A stretch of 64,000 nucleotides of DNA from Oncomelania hupensis (GCA_036898135.1 CM072513.1:82886799-82950798); one strand, 5' to 3'. Counted from the first letter of the stretch, positions 33,371-45,495 are shown. Notes: generated by a model from the sequence alone, not told the origin. Translations and numbers: made by a program.

Positions 33371-34727
33371 TGTAGTAGCGATCTCCTTAAAGGGCCGTGC
33401 TTTGAAATTGACGGAGGAAAAAATGGCCAGTAAGCGTTCAGTAGTAGACTAGTACTGTTACGTCATTCAAACCGCATTAAGAATGTTGTGGTAGCCTGCT
33501 GTGTATAAAAACTCTTTTTTGAAATTATACTGCTGCTTGATTTATGAATAATAACATCTGAGTAGTCATTGTATGTTTTATCGACTTAAACGTGCATCTT
33601 CTTCCAGCTTGGTGGGACATTTAATACTGAGATTTGTTTGTCCTATTGATCTGCACAACCGCCCACAAGCTCTATTTGGCCACTCGGAGTGAATGAGTTA
33701 AAACTTTAATTGTTTGTAGAAATGGGTTTTGATGTAAGTGATTAGGAAGCGTGGCGCCAGAGACATAACTCATTGTAGCGGAATTGCAGAAAACAAAGCC
33801 CAAAACGAGTGCTAGAAAACTGCGATGGGCATTGATCTGTTGTGGTGTTATCACACACGTGCGAGTGGACGGAGGTTTTTCCCCGTGCTTTAATGCTTTG
33901 TTTTGCGCGTCTTCGCACGATCTGGGTTTTGGCTAAAACGATTGATCTCCCCTACATTTACTTCTTCTGCGGTGAATTAACTGTCCCCAGTTGCACCATG
34001 TTTGGTTGTCTTGCCACCTTGTTTTGCTGTGGCGCTACACGTCGTAATCCCGCTGTTGACGGACAGAGGTCGATATTGGGTGATCAAGGGTGCCGCTCTT
34101 ACTGCAGCAAGCGTGTGTGGCTGATCTTCAAACAAGCTTGGCACAGGAAACCTCTTTTGAGACAAACAGCCAAACTTGTCCATGAGCCGCCACTTTCAAA
34201 TCTGGCTGGTGGGCGTTGGAACTTTGTCCGTGTGCCAGACTTTCATGATAGGCACTGTCTTAATGATATGGAGACAAAATCTAATAAATTGTTATATTTG
34301 GCATGAGGAGACCGCACCGTTACCTTGGAGTTTAAAAAAGCCAGAGGTTTTGCATTGAGGGTCATGTTTTTGAAGTTCCAAATGTGGCTTCCACAAGGAA
34401 CACAAAGCTCGCTATTGTATTTTGTGCTGCTGGTGATGGCAAACAAAGCCATGTTTTGTCTTTAAAATCTTGATATGTCTCAACAAAATTGGATAGATTT
34501 CCACCTAAACCGTCTTCCGTGATAAGTGTCCTAAGTCATATTGTATCCAGGATGTGTATTTCATTGGGGCGAGGTGTTGGAATTACGTGAAACATATCAC
34601 GTGTTTGAATGACGTGATACTTGTTGCGTCAATCCGGAATCAATTTAAAAGTGCTTGATTGGCTTTTTAGTTTCAGGGTTTTCACAGTTGAGAGGCAACG
34701 TGCGTTGTATAATCATGTACGTGTTTA
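33371..34727. other. no confident gene; open frame near 33.9-34.3 kb
   Basis: The plus-strand frame contains an ATG at 34001 with A at -3 (MFGCLATLFCCGATRRNPAV) and runs about 100 codons to a stop at 34304-34306. A cysteine-rich, hydrophobic start would suit a lipid-anchored or membrane protein. No family, donor site or downstream exon was seen. Low confidence. Confidence 0.2.
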
Positions 34728-34808
34728 ACAGGCTGTACGCGTCTAACAGGCTTTAGGTGTCTAACAGGCTGTAAGCGTCTAACAGGCTTTAGGTGTCTAA
34801 CAGGCTGC
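34728..34808. repeat. 18-bp tandem repeat, about 4.5 copies
   Basis: Unit GTCTAACAGGCTTTAGGT alternates with a TGTAAGC/TGTACGC variant. A TAGGCCTA follows at 34818-34825. Confidence 0.88.
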
Positions 34809-34826
34809 TCGTCCTTGTAGGCCTAC

Positions 34827-35344
34827 TTTGCCAGCAGTAATATGAAGGATCTTGGAACTCGCTTCTGGGCGTCTTGTGTACGGATAGTTCAGAAATTACC
34901 TCAAATAAGGAAACTTATTTGGGAATTGGCAGCCCTATATAAGCACAAACCATCTTTTCTTTTCCATTACCACGTTAACGCGATTTGTTCACGGAAGACA
35001 ACTTTGAGAGGAAAACTGTAAGATGTCTGTCTGGTTTCGGCAGTTCTAAATTTAACACTTTGCCTCCCACGGTGTACAGATATCACAGTTGTTCACAAAC
35101 AACAGGGTTTTCTGCAATGATGCGCAGTTTCCATGTTTCCATTGCATTTGTACAGCTGCACTCACGTCAGTTCACTGATAAGGATGTTTTAGTGCAGGTT
35201 TCCTACTGTTTAAGAAGGCGGTGGGTGATGTTTGGCTTTTACAGATAAAAGCATAGCCCGGTCTTGACAATTGATATCATTAACTTCATGTGCAAACAGG
35301 AATCACAAAAGGTAGGAGACAGAAAATAGGCAGAAAAGCTTGGC
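34827..35344. other. no recognised feature
   Basis: Nothing recognised. Confidence 0.45.
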
Positions 35345-35612
35345 CAGAAGTAATGTCACGATGTGTCAGTGTAACATTGAAGTAACGTCACGATGTATCA
35401 GTGTAACATTGAAGTAACGCCACGATGTATCCGTGTAACATTGAAGTAACGCCACGATGTATCCGTGTAACATTGAAGTAACGTCACGATGTATCCGTGT
35501 GACATTGAAGTAATTACGTCACGATGTATCAGTGTAACATTGAAGTAACGTCACGATGTATCAGCGTAACATTGAAGTAACGTCACGATGTATCAGTGTA
35601 CCATTGAAAAGG
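35345..35612. repeat. 32-bp minisatellite, about 8 copies
   Basis: Unit GTAACGTCACGATGTATCAG followed by TGTAACATTGAA, with one 3-bp insertion (ATTACG). Confidence 0.95.
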
Positions 35613-35992
35613 AATGGAAGGGGATAAAGAATAACCGTTAATTAAGTAAATCGCGCTAACTACAAATTTCACCTTCTTATCTCCTTTTTCCAGAACTCCA
35701 TCAAGAACCTGAACAGACAAACACTAAATCAAACAAATAACAAAAGAAAAACGACAGCAGGCGGTAAAGATAATGAAAGATGAAGATCTTTTTGATTTGT
35801 CAACACAATTTCAATTCACGAGCGTTTTGTTTTCTCAACTTGAAGAAAAATCTGGGCTTTTGATAGTGGTATCGACGTTTCTTTCCACTGTTCGTTCTTT
35901 TCTGTTAGTTTTGTTGGTTGTTGTTTTTCCCCATACAAGTTCTTACAGTGTCAAATTCAACTGTGACTATCTTTGTACTGTCTTTGTTTTTC

Positions 35993-36100
35993 TGTGGTGT
36001 GGTAGTTTGTGTTAACCTTGTTTGTTGTTCTGTAGTGTGGTAGTTTGTGTTAACCTTGTTTGTTTTTCACTGTAGTGTGGTAGTTTGTGTTAACATTGTT
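35993..36100. repeat. about 40-bp tandem repeat, 3 copies
   Basis: GTGTGGTAGTTTGTGTTAAC recurs three times. The rest of 35613-36475 shows no gene. Confidence 0.85.
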
Positions 36101-36439
36101 AAGATATCTCTCTACATCTTGCTCGCCTTCATTTTAAACCACAGCTGTTGTGGGGTGCAGTTTACAGCCAGTTAGGGCCCCCTGCTTGTTCATATCATAA
36201 TCTCCAATAAAATTAAACCCTCTTGATAAGCCTCAGCCAATAATAAGTGCACGGTACATCTACACACGCACACGTCTTGTATTTGCTCGTGCGCCCACAG
36301 CACGCATAGGCAGGCAACACCAACGTGCCCATTGCCACGCAATGCACGCACACGCCCAGACAAAAAAAATCTCAGGCACTCTCTTTCTCTCTCTCACGCA
36401 CAATTGGTCATTCATGTTACTTAAATTATATTATGTCTT

Positions 36440-36470
<31 letters not shown>

Positions 36471-36474
36471 GTCA

Positions 36475-36476
<2 letters not shown>

Positions 36477-36521
<45 letters not shown>
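36477..36521. repeat. (CA)n microsatellite
   Basis: Pure CA run, preceded by TCTG/TC repeats from about 36436. Confidence 0.97.
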
Positions 36522-36524
<3 letters not shown>

Positions 36525-37254
36525 ACAGACCAGCTATTGCAAATATCATGCACACATTATTCCATCCACCCCCTCTCCCCTCTTCTTCGCTCTCTATGTC
36601 TCTCTCTTTATGCCCCCTCTTCCCTCACAGACCCACGACCCCACCTGACACCCTCCATCCCCCCCTCTCCCCTTCCACCCAAAAAAGTAGAAGAAAAAAA
36701 AGCGTGCAAGGGGAGATAAAAAGCTGTATTATTAGCCAAGAATTACCTCCTCTGGCGCGGCTATCGCCCTTTTTAATCATCCGCGATGGCGCTGGTGTTC
36801 CTCTTGCGAGGCTCATAAAGCAAGCGAAGTGCTGGAAACAGGCCATCATAAGCGGGTCTTAGCAGACGATAAGTAGACTACAGGCTTCTCCTATGCAGTA
36901 AGTCCATTGAGGTGGCCATGCTAAGTAAGTAAAGTTTATAAAATTATGTAATGCTAAGACAGAGGTTCCCAGGTGACTCAGGGGTACAAAGCATGTCCGG
37001 CGTGCAAAGCCATTATTGTTGAATCCTAGACAGTGCCAGGAGATGTTTCCTCAATGCGTGTCCATTTTCTGTAATGAGTCATTTTTTTCCACATCACCTT
37101 TGTCGCCTCAACGGTGTGTTAAAGAAGGCGGTCCTTATAGGCAAACTGTGACAGACTGAAAAAAGCACCTAATCATCTTGTAGCTCATTTCATGGACAGA
37201 CGCTGCTGCTGTCAGGCACTGTTGGATTCCCTGCATATTCATTTAGTGTATTTC
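36522..37254. other. no gene; possible decayed tRNA-SINE near 36970-37130
   Basis: GGTGACTCAGGGGTACAAAGC followed by GTTGAATCCTAGA resembles degenerate A and B boxes. The segment near 37110 (GCCTCAACGGTGTGTTAAAG) could be a SINE end. Weak. Confidence 0.3.
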
Positions 37255-38415
37255 ATCCTTCTTATATAGCGCAGTTTTAGCTCACGTCGCTGACGATACA
37301 GCATGTAACCCAAGTCGCTGACGATACAGGATGAAGCTCAAGTCGCTGACGATACAGGATGTTACCCAAGTCGCTGACAATACAGGATGTAACCCAAGTC
37401 GCTGACGATACAGGATGTAACCCAAATCGCTGACGATACAAGATGTTACCCAAGTCGCTGACGATACAGGATGAATCTCAAGTCGCTGACGATACAGGAT
37501 GTTACCCAAGTCGCTGACGATATAGGATGTTACCCAAGTCGCTGACGATACAGGATGAAGCTCAAGTCGCTGACGATATAGGATGTTACCCAAGTCGCTG
37601 ACGATACAGGATGTAACCCAAGTCGCTGACGATACAGGATGTAACTCAAGTCGCTGACGATATAGGATGTAACCCAAGTCGCTGACGATACAGGATGTAA
37701 CCCAAGTCGCTGACGATACAGGATGTAACCCAAGTCGCTGACGATATAGGATGTAACCCAAGTCGCTGACGATATAGGATGCAACTCAAGTCGCTGACGA
37801 TATAGGATGTAACCCAAGTCACTGACGATATAGGATGTAACTCAAGTCGCTGACGATATAGGATGTAACTCAAGTCGCTGACGATATAGGATGTAACCCA
37901 AGTCACTGACGATATAGGATGTAACCCAAGTCGCTGTCGATACAGGATGAAGCCCAAGTCGCTGACGATACAGGATGAAGCTCAAGTCGCTGTCGATACA
38001 GGATGAAGCTCAAGTCGCTGTCGATACAGGATGAAGCTCAAGTCGCTGACGATACAGGATCTAGCGACTTGAGTTACAGGATCTAACTCAAGTCGCAGAC
38101 GATATAGGATCTAACTCAAGTCGCAGACGATATAGGATCTAACTCAAGTCGCAGACGATATAGGATCTAACTCAAGTCGCTGACGATACAGGATGTAACT
38201 CAAGTCGCTGACGATACAGGACGTAGCTCAAGGCGCCCTAGCCGCCTACTTGCTGCCTGTGAAGCATCGTCTGACGCCCCAGACCACTGAGCACAAAGCT
38301 GGACCACCCGGTAGGTGAGTTTGTGTAGCGGGCACTCATCCGTCTAGGACATGGCGTCAACACATTTAAAGTCCGTACCATTGAATGCGTGCGTGAACAG
38401 TTTTTACTCTCATCG
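37255..38415 (-). mobile_element. SINE-A copy with an internal minisatellite
   Basis: On plus, the SINE-A tail (CTTATATAGCGCAGTTTTAG) starts at about 37260. The middle and front (CTGACGCCCC, GGGCACTCATCCGTCTAGGA, TTTAAAGTCCGTACC, TTTTTACTCTCATC) occupy about 38220-38415. Between them the junction segment has expanded into a 28-bp array. Confidence 0.88.
37288..38225. repeat. 28-bp minisatellite derived from SINE-A, about 33 copies
   Basis: Unit GATACAGGATGTAACCCAAG followed by TCGCTGAC. The same words occur once in ordinary SINE-A copies (GGCGCTGGTCGATACAGGAT near 31495; CATACAGGATCTAACTCAAG near 52441). Sub-variants (GATATAGG, AAGCTC, CTAACTC, CGCAGAC) form blocks. Confidence 0.96.
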
Positions 38416-38481
38416 GAAGGAATAGAAGCGTAAATGTTAAGAGTACAAGAAAACGCCTACAAGGGTCCAAAGAAAGACTCG

Positions 38482-40032
38482 CTTTGAGCATGCTATACAA
38501 TGGCAGATGTTGACCGTGTACTGAGCATGCTATACAATGGCAGATGTTGACCGTGTATTGAGCATGCTATACAATGGCAGATGTTGACCGTGTACTGAGC
38601 ATGCTATACAATGGCAGATGTTGACCGTGTATTGAGCATGCTATACAATGGCAGATGTTGACCGTGTACTGAGCATGCTATACAATGGCAGATGTTGACC
38701 GTGTACTGAGCATGTTATACAATGGCAGATGTTGACCGTGTACTGAACATGTTATACAATGGCAGATGTTGACTGTGTACTGAACATGTTATACAGTGGC
38801 AGATGTTGACCGTGTACTGAACATGTTATACAATGGCAGATGTTGACCGTGTACTAAGCATGTTATACAATGGCAGATGTTGACCGTGTACTGAACATGC
38901 TATACAATGGCAGATGTTGACCGTGTACTAAGCACGTTATACAATGGCAGATGTTGACCGTGTACTAAGCATGCTATACAATGGCAGATGTTGACCGTGT
39001 ACTGAGCATGCTATACAATGGCAGATGTTGACCGTGTACTGAGCATGCTATACAATGGCAGATGTTGACCGTGTACTAAGCACGTTATACAATGGCAGAT
39101 GTTGACCGTGTACTAAGCATGCTATACAATGGCAGATGTTGACCGTGTACTGAGCATGTTATACAATGGCAGATGTTGACCGTGTACTAAGCATGTTATA
39201 CAATGGCAGATGTTGACCGTGTACTGAACAAGTTATATAATGGCAGATGTTGACCGTGTACTGAACATGTTATACAATGGCAGATGTTGACCGTGTACTA
39301 AGCATGCTATACAATGGCAGATGTTGACCGTGTACTAAGCATGCTATACAATGGCAGATGTTGACCGTGTACTGAGCATGTTATACAATGGCAGATGTTG
39401 ACCGTGTACTGAGCATGTTATGCAATGGCAGATGTTGACCGTGTACTGAACATGCTATAAAATGGTAGATGTTGACCGTGTACTGAACATGCTATACAAT
39501 GGCAGATGTTGACCGTGTACTGAGCATGTTATGCAATGGCAGATGTTGACCGTGTACTGAACATGCTATAAAATGGTAGATGTTGACCGTGTACTGAACG
39601 TGCTATACAATGGCAGATGTTGACAGTGTACTGAACATGCTATAAAATGGTAGATGTTGACCGTGTACTGAACGTGCTATACAATGGCAGATGTTGACCG
39701 TGTACTGAACATGCTATAAAATGGTAGATGTTGACCATGTACTGAACATGCTGTAAAATGGTAGATGTTGACCGTGTACTGAACATGCTATAAAATGGTA
39801 GATGTTGACCGTGTACTGAACATGCTATAGGCCTACAATGGCAGATGTTGGCCGTGTACTGAACATGCTATAGGCCTACAATGGCAAATGTTGACCTTGT
39901 ACTGAGCATGCTATAGGTCTACAATGGCAGAAGTTGACCGTGTACTGAACATGCTATAGGCCTACAATGGCAGATGTTGATCGTGTACTGAACATGCTAT
40001 AGGCCTACAATGGCAGATGTTGATCGTGTTCT
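38482..40032. repeat. 37-bp minisatellite, about 41 copies, some 43 bp
   Basis: Unit GCATGCTATACAATGGCAGA followed by TGTTGACCGTGTACTGA. From 39828 onward units carry GGCCTA inserted after CTATA, making them 43 bp. Sub-blocks with TATAAAATGGTAG also occur. Confidence 0.97.
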
Positions 40033-40345
40033 GCAAGGGGCGAACTTTTGTGACTTAGGTACGAGACTATTGAGGTCACCGAGGGTTTTCTCCGGGCACT
40101 CTGGTTTCCTCCCTCCCTTCAATAATGGTACAGGACGCAGTCAATATAAAAATTTCAAAAAATAAAAACTCAATTTTCTTTCCGACTTCTAATAGCGATC
40201 TCCCTGCCTTTACACCACCTGTTGGAGTGATGGATGTGTATTTGGTGTGTGTGAGGGTGGATGAGACAGGTGAGCGTGTATGCTGGTATAGATCGCCGCG
40301 CTTTGAGCCTGATTGATTTGGGAAAAGGCGCGTATATAGCATCCT

Positions 40346-40431
<86 letters not shown>

Positions 40432-40433
40432 TA
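40033..40433 (+). mobile_element. SINE-B copy with (ATT)n tail, inserted in the array
   Basis: Includes CGAGGGTTTTCTCCGGGCAC, TTCAATAATGGTACAGGACG, GACTTCTAATAGCGATCTCC, ACACCACCTGTTGGAGTGAT, GATCGCCGCGCTTTGAGCCT and CGCGTATATAGCATCC. It ends in (ATT)n from about 40349. No tRNA head was seen. Array units resume at 40434. A short duplication around TACTG/TTCTG is possible but weak. Confidence 0.85.
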
Positions 40434-40735
40434 CTGAGCATGCTATAGGCCTACAATGGCAGATGTTCATTGTGTACTAAGCATGCTATAGGCCTACAAT
40501 GGCAGAAGTTGACTGTGTACTAAGCATGCTATAGGCCTACAATGGCAGATGTTGACTGTGTACTAAGCATGCTATAGGCCTACAATGGCAGAAGTTGACT
40601 GTGTACTAAGCATGCTATAGGCCTACAATGGCAGATGTTGACTGTGTACTAAGCATGCTATAGGCCTACAATGGCAGATGTTGACTGTGTACTAAGCATG
40701 CTATAGGCCTACAATGGCAGAAGTTGACCGTGTAA
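40434..40735. repeat. 43-bp units of the same array, right of SINE-B
   Basis: Seven units, all with TATAGGCCTACAATGGCAGA, matching the GGCCTA-bearing units on the left side. Confidence 0.96.
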
Positions 40736-40739
40736 GACC

Positions 40740-42355
40740 GCACTGTTTCCTGTGATTTGTGCCTCCGTCAGTCATTTCTGTCTTAATAATAATACAGGAT
40801 GCTGTCACGCGCTTTTTCTGTAGTCGAACTCAAAGCGCGGCGATCTGAAAATATTCCTATTACAGAAGTCGCAATAGAAATTGTGACGGTGGGTCTATTG
40901 TTGCTGGGCTCTGCACAATGGAATGCTATTACCCACTCGTCTATTGTTGATGGGGATCGCTAGTGAATCTCCCTGTGATTTAACTTAATACATTTATATG
41001 TTTAGCTCGGTCTGTGGTTAGGCTGGGGTACAGAGATAGAAAGAAAAATGGTAAAAGATCACTGTCACACTGGCTTTCACACGGCGATGAAACATAGGTA
41101 GTCCAGCCACTTGATAACAGTAAATATCACACATTTATTTCCTCTACTGTATACACGATCTTCGACGTACGATACTAACTTAAAAGTTCAAATGTTTCTT
41201 GGACTGCTTCGCTTCTGGATAAGTTTATGCAGCTACTTTATCATCATCGGGCACTGGTTGAGTTCTGCTTTAAGGGTCAGAGTTCTGGAAGAGTGGACTA
41301 CTGTGGTCCTTTGATACCAGTTTTGGCGCACTGAAGGCTGTGTACTTAGCTCAGTGTCAGAAGAGCTGTGTTGTGGTTGATTCCTTGATAAGCTGTGTTG
41401 TTGGGGGTTCGTCTCCTTGGTGCTAGACTGGTGGGCTCGCGTTGCTCATTGCTAGTGATGCCTCTGCAGGTCAACTTTCAGGGAAGACTGTTTCTAGTCT
41501 TTCGCCTGGTTGGGCTCACGATACGATGCGTGCTCGTCTGTAACATATGAAACGAAATTCTGCACAACCTTGTATACTAGGTGTGTGCAGAGCGTCTCAT
41601 TGAAGGCCGAAGTAGCCCTCAGTGATTAGCTCCACACCTCTATATATAAGTGACGAACATTCTGCTAAGTCCGTGGTCCACTGGAATCTCCACTCTAATT
41701 TCCTATACATATATAAATATAAATCATGGCTAACTATACACATAGAGAAATAATTAATATTATACACATTCTCTGGTACAGCCACTGGTCTGCCAGCATA
41801 CATATAGGTTAAACAACAATGGGTCCGTACAGAATACAACATGGCATCAAACCCGGTCGTGTTCGCCACGTGGTCACGCAACGTTGGACTAACAATTCAA
41901 GTCTAAGCATAGCAAATTTCACAAACATAATTCAACAATAATATCAATACCTCACGATGAAACAAAACCATGTTCATTTACCTCTTTGACAATGTCAGGC
42001 CGTGGCTAACTTCATTGATTCGAATTTTCAACAAGCCCTGCTTCCCTAGTCTGTGGAGAGATTTCTGCTAGAGTGTAGCTGTGTACTGCTCGTAGCTTTC
42101 AACACGAATGACTCTCCTACCTCTCTATCTGAACTGGGTAGAACTGGTCTCCTGATCTCGCTGTGTTCCGATTGGCTGTTAAGTAGATGAGCTCTATCCT
42201 TAAGCTGCGATGATGTCACTACACTGCGCTGGCGTCAAGCTAGCAGAGTGTAACACACATCAGTAATACATCCATCGTCTGCTACAGACTAACAGTTACT
42301 TTCTAAGTTTACACTGACTAAACAAGGCAACAGCTTATGGGCAGTGTAAAACTGG
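40740..42355. other. no gene; possible solo LTR about 41542-42252 (minus)
   Basis: A SINE-B scrap (CTCAAAGCGCGGCGATCT) lies near 40831. The block 41542-42252 begins TGTAACATATGAAACG and ends GAGTGTAACA. Read on minus it has CCAAT near 42170 and a TATATATA box near 41645, an LTR-like order. No matching target duplication was found, so this is tentative. Confidence 0.3.
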
Positions 42356-42359
42356 CCTC

Positions 42360-42500
42360 TTGTTACAGAAATCAGTTTTTATTTTTTTGACAATTTTTAG
42401 TTTGACTGCGTCCAATACCATTATTGAATGGAGGGAGGAAACCGGAGTACCCGGAGAAAACCCTCGGTGTCTGAAAATTCTCGTACTTATGTCAGGTAAG
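42360..42500 (-). mobile_element. SINE-B fragment
   Basis: Minus reads CGAGGGTTTTCTCCGGGTAC, GGTTTCCTCCCTCCATTCAA and GGTATTGGACGCAGTCAAAC, the SINE-B front. Confidence 0.75.
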
Positions 42501-43640
42501 TTCGTCCAACGCGAAGTTGGAACTCGCCGATCCTTCCACGCTAGGCTTGGGTTCACTTTGCATTGACAATGAGCGACATTATCCCGTGAAAGTTTGACAC
42601 TGATGTAGCGAGCGTCACTGTGCAGAATAACGGCAGCTATGTCCACCCTTAGCTTGAATGTAGCACACACAATTAGGACTTGGTTATAAAGCAACTGCTT
42701 TGTGTTGGCTTCTTCCTTTAGTTGTTGGTATGCCTTAACTTGACCATCGTTGTTTTGTGTGGGGTGATTGGAGGTGGACGGGTGGGGAGGGGGAGGAGTA
42801 GGGCTCATGTTGTATGCGTGTGACCTTGGACAGCATGAGTTTCCTCCAGCACCTTGAGCACATCTTTCATGTGTTAGGTGCGCTGTATCAGAATGTTTCA
42901 TGTCATTGTTAATGTTTTGGTTGCATTGCGGCCCAGTACTTGTACAATTACTACTACTAATGAATATGTGTATAGCACCCTTCTCTTAGCGCTTTACAGC
43001 AAGTAAGTGAATAAGCGGGGTTTTTGCCAATAAGCAGCAGGGTTGTGTTGGAATGCGCCCTTGAACTGATCATTTTGTCTGGGCACGTTGGCATTAGTTC
43101 TCTGTGATAGAGTCCGCTTGCATTGTTGTCCCCGTGCTAAAGTAAGCAAAGTTTGTAAAGCAAATGGCAGTCTTGTTGGGTCTCGACTCCTTCGGTCAAT
43201 GCTAGGCATTTTTGTGCTGTATTGTGAACTCATCTCTCGGTAAGCCAGATGATAAATACAGGCCATCTGTCTGCTGTAAACTGTAGGTCAGTCGCTGGAT
43301 TGGGCTATGTATGGAGGTGGTTATTTCTATAGTGATCGATGATAGCACACCACCACGTCATTACGTAGGCACGTAAACAACTCAGCTATGCGATGCACTG
43401 CCGTCGTGTTTTCATTGTAAATAATTATTGTTTTTGGCACGCGATTTATTGAATAGTTTTGAAAATAAGAACGACATTAAATTGTGATTAAAGCTATTTG
43501 GAGGGCGTGCTGTGTCGGATTGTTGCACAGACGTGCACTGAGAGCGCGGGCCAATAATAAGTAAACAAAGTGATATAGCCACAACCCACCCCGCTCCTCC
43601 TTGTCACCCTTATCCCTCACCCAGCCCCGTTCTTCCAATC
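42501..43640. other. no gene; SINE-A tail scrap at 42843-42895
   Basis: CCAGCACCTTGAGCACATCT then GGTGCGCTGTATCAGAA is a diverged SINE-A 3' end on plus. Nothing else recognised. Confidence 0.5.
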
Positions 43641-43688
43641 TCCCTCTTTCTTTCTCTCCCTCTCTATCCTTTCTCCATCCTTCTCTTT

Positions 43689-43739
<51 letters not shown>

Positions 43740-43920
43740 CTCTCTCTATTTCTCTTTCTCTCTCTCCACAGTAAGTAATTACAAACAACAAGATGGCAAG
43801 CCATTCAAAGGTATTTTCAGACACTAACGCACATTCCTCTCTTTTTCTCTTTTTTCTCTCTTTCTCTCTCTTTCTCTCCCTCTCTCTCTCTTTCTCCATC
43901 TTTCTCTTTCTGTCTCCACA
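43640..43920. repeat. (TC)n tracts around a duplicated module
   Basis: TC-rich runs at about 43640-43768 and 43838-43914. The segment ACAGTAAGTAA...AACAAGATGGCAAGCCATTC...CAGACACTAACGCAC occurs after each run (43769-43833 and 43917-43982). Confidence 0.93.
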
Positions 43921-44129
43921 GTAAGTAACTACAAACAACAAGATGGCAAGCCATTCAAAGGTATTCCCAGACACTAACGCACGTACCTAAAAACTAAGCA
44001 TTTTCCAAAGTGTTCATTTCTTTGGCGGTGTTGTGCCGCAGCTTTATCCCAAACAAGTAATAAATAAATAAATAAATAACTGAATTTTTTTTTAAAACTG
44101 AGCTATCTGCAAGTAAAACAAAACAAAAC

Positions 44130-45180
44130 AACAACAACATAAAAATCGACTCAGCCACTTTTTAGATTCAGCTGAAAACGTGTTTTAAAGAATGGTGAAC
44201 ACAATGACCTTGACTTTTGCCAAAGTACAAATAGGAATCATTTAACAGGCTTAGCAGTGGTTAAAGTATCCGCGAAGTAAAAAAGGGTCAATTTCGGTTC
44301 AGTTATTTTTTAGATAAGTCCAAAAGTGTTTTTTGAACACAAATGTTAAAATCAATGCGATGGATTGAATGCCTGACTGACCACCAGACTGCTACTGAAA
44401 AATGGCCCATGATGTGTACAACCTGTATACCACTACTGAGGAATTGGCCTATGATGTGTAAAACTGTATACCACTACTGAAGGATTGGCCTATGATGTGT
44501 ACAACCTGTATACCACTACTGAAGGATTGGCCCATGATGTGTACAACTGTATTCCACTACTGAAGGATTGGCCTATGATGTGTACAACCTGTATACCACT
44601 ACTGAAGGACTGGCCCATGATGTGTACAACTGTATACCACTACTGAAGGATTGGCCCATTGATGTGTACAACTGTATACCACTACTGAAGGATTGGCCCA
44701 TGATGTGTACAACCTGTATAGCACTACTGAAGGATTGACCCATGATGTGTACAACCTGTATACCACTACTGAAGGATTGGCCTATGATGTGTACAACCTG
44801 TATACCACTACTGAAGGATTGGCCCATGATGTGTACAACTGTATACCACTACTGAAGGATTGGCCTATGATGTGTACAACCTGTATACCACTACTGAAGG
44901 ATTGGCTCATGATGTGTACAACTGTATACCACTACTGAAGGATTGGCCTACGATGTGAACAGCCTGTAAACCAAAACTCAACCAAATCGGTTCAGTCAGT
45001 TTGGAGATATTGAGCAAAACGTGTTTATCAGCAAAATGACTCCAGTGACCTTGGCCTTTTGCGGTAGGGCAAATATGATGGTAGGAGAAGCAGACCTAGG
45101 TAATGTTTGTATGACGTTTGGTCAAAATCCGCTCAGTGGTTGTTGAGATATGGCATCAACGGATCTACCTACACACTGAC
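44130..45180 (-). repeat. DRX copy 2, several diverged monomers
   Basis: On minus, the best segment (45000-45175) reads GCCATATCTCAACAACCACT, GAGCGGATTTTGACCAAACG, ACATTACCTAGGTCTGCTTC, AAGGTCACTGGAGTCATTTT, CACGTTTTGCTCAATATCTC. Related words recur near 44300 and 44150 (CACGTTTTCAGCTGAATCTA), suggesting tandem monomers of this family. Confidence 0.7.
44385..44955. repeat. 41/42-bp minisatellite, about 13 copies
   Basis: Unit CCACTACTGAAGGATTGGCC followed by CATGATGTGTACAACCTGTATA, with one-base length variants. It sits between DRX monomers. Confidence 0.95.
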
Positions 45181-45495
45181 ATTTTGCTCCTTCTGATTCT
45201 CCCCGATTATTTCAAAATATTTAGAGATAAGTTTACCAATACTAAAACACAAAACACGAGTTATGCAGTTGTTGTTTGAGTGGCGTGAAAGAAACGTTTT
45301 CATGGGTAACTTCCCCTGCACTCCATTTACAGATAACACAAACGAGCAGACGACCGGAAACGTCGCATTTCTCACTTTGGGAATTTCTGTCTTGTTTTTT
45401 TCTTCCAGTCAAGAGTTCACAAAACAAGGGAAGCTATTCTTTGAGGTTTCTCTGCAGGCCTAAACAAGAGCTTTCATTCAGTGCCGTTTTTGAAA

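Noticed and set aside
37282..37957. Minus-strand ORFs repeating ILYRQRLGLHPVSSATWVTS
   Set aside because: They lie within the SINE-derived 28-bp array.
41542..42252. Solo LTR
   Set aside because: TG...CA ends, CCAAT and TATA are suggestive, but no matching target duplication or second copy was found, so it is not called as a mobile element.
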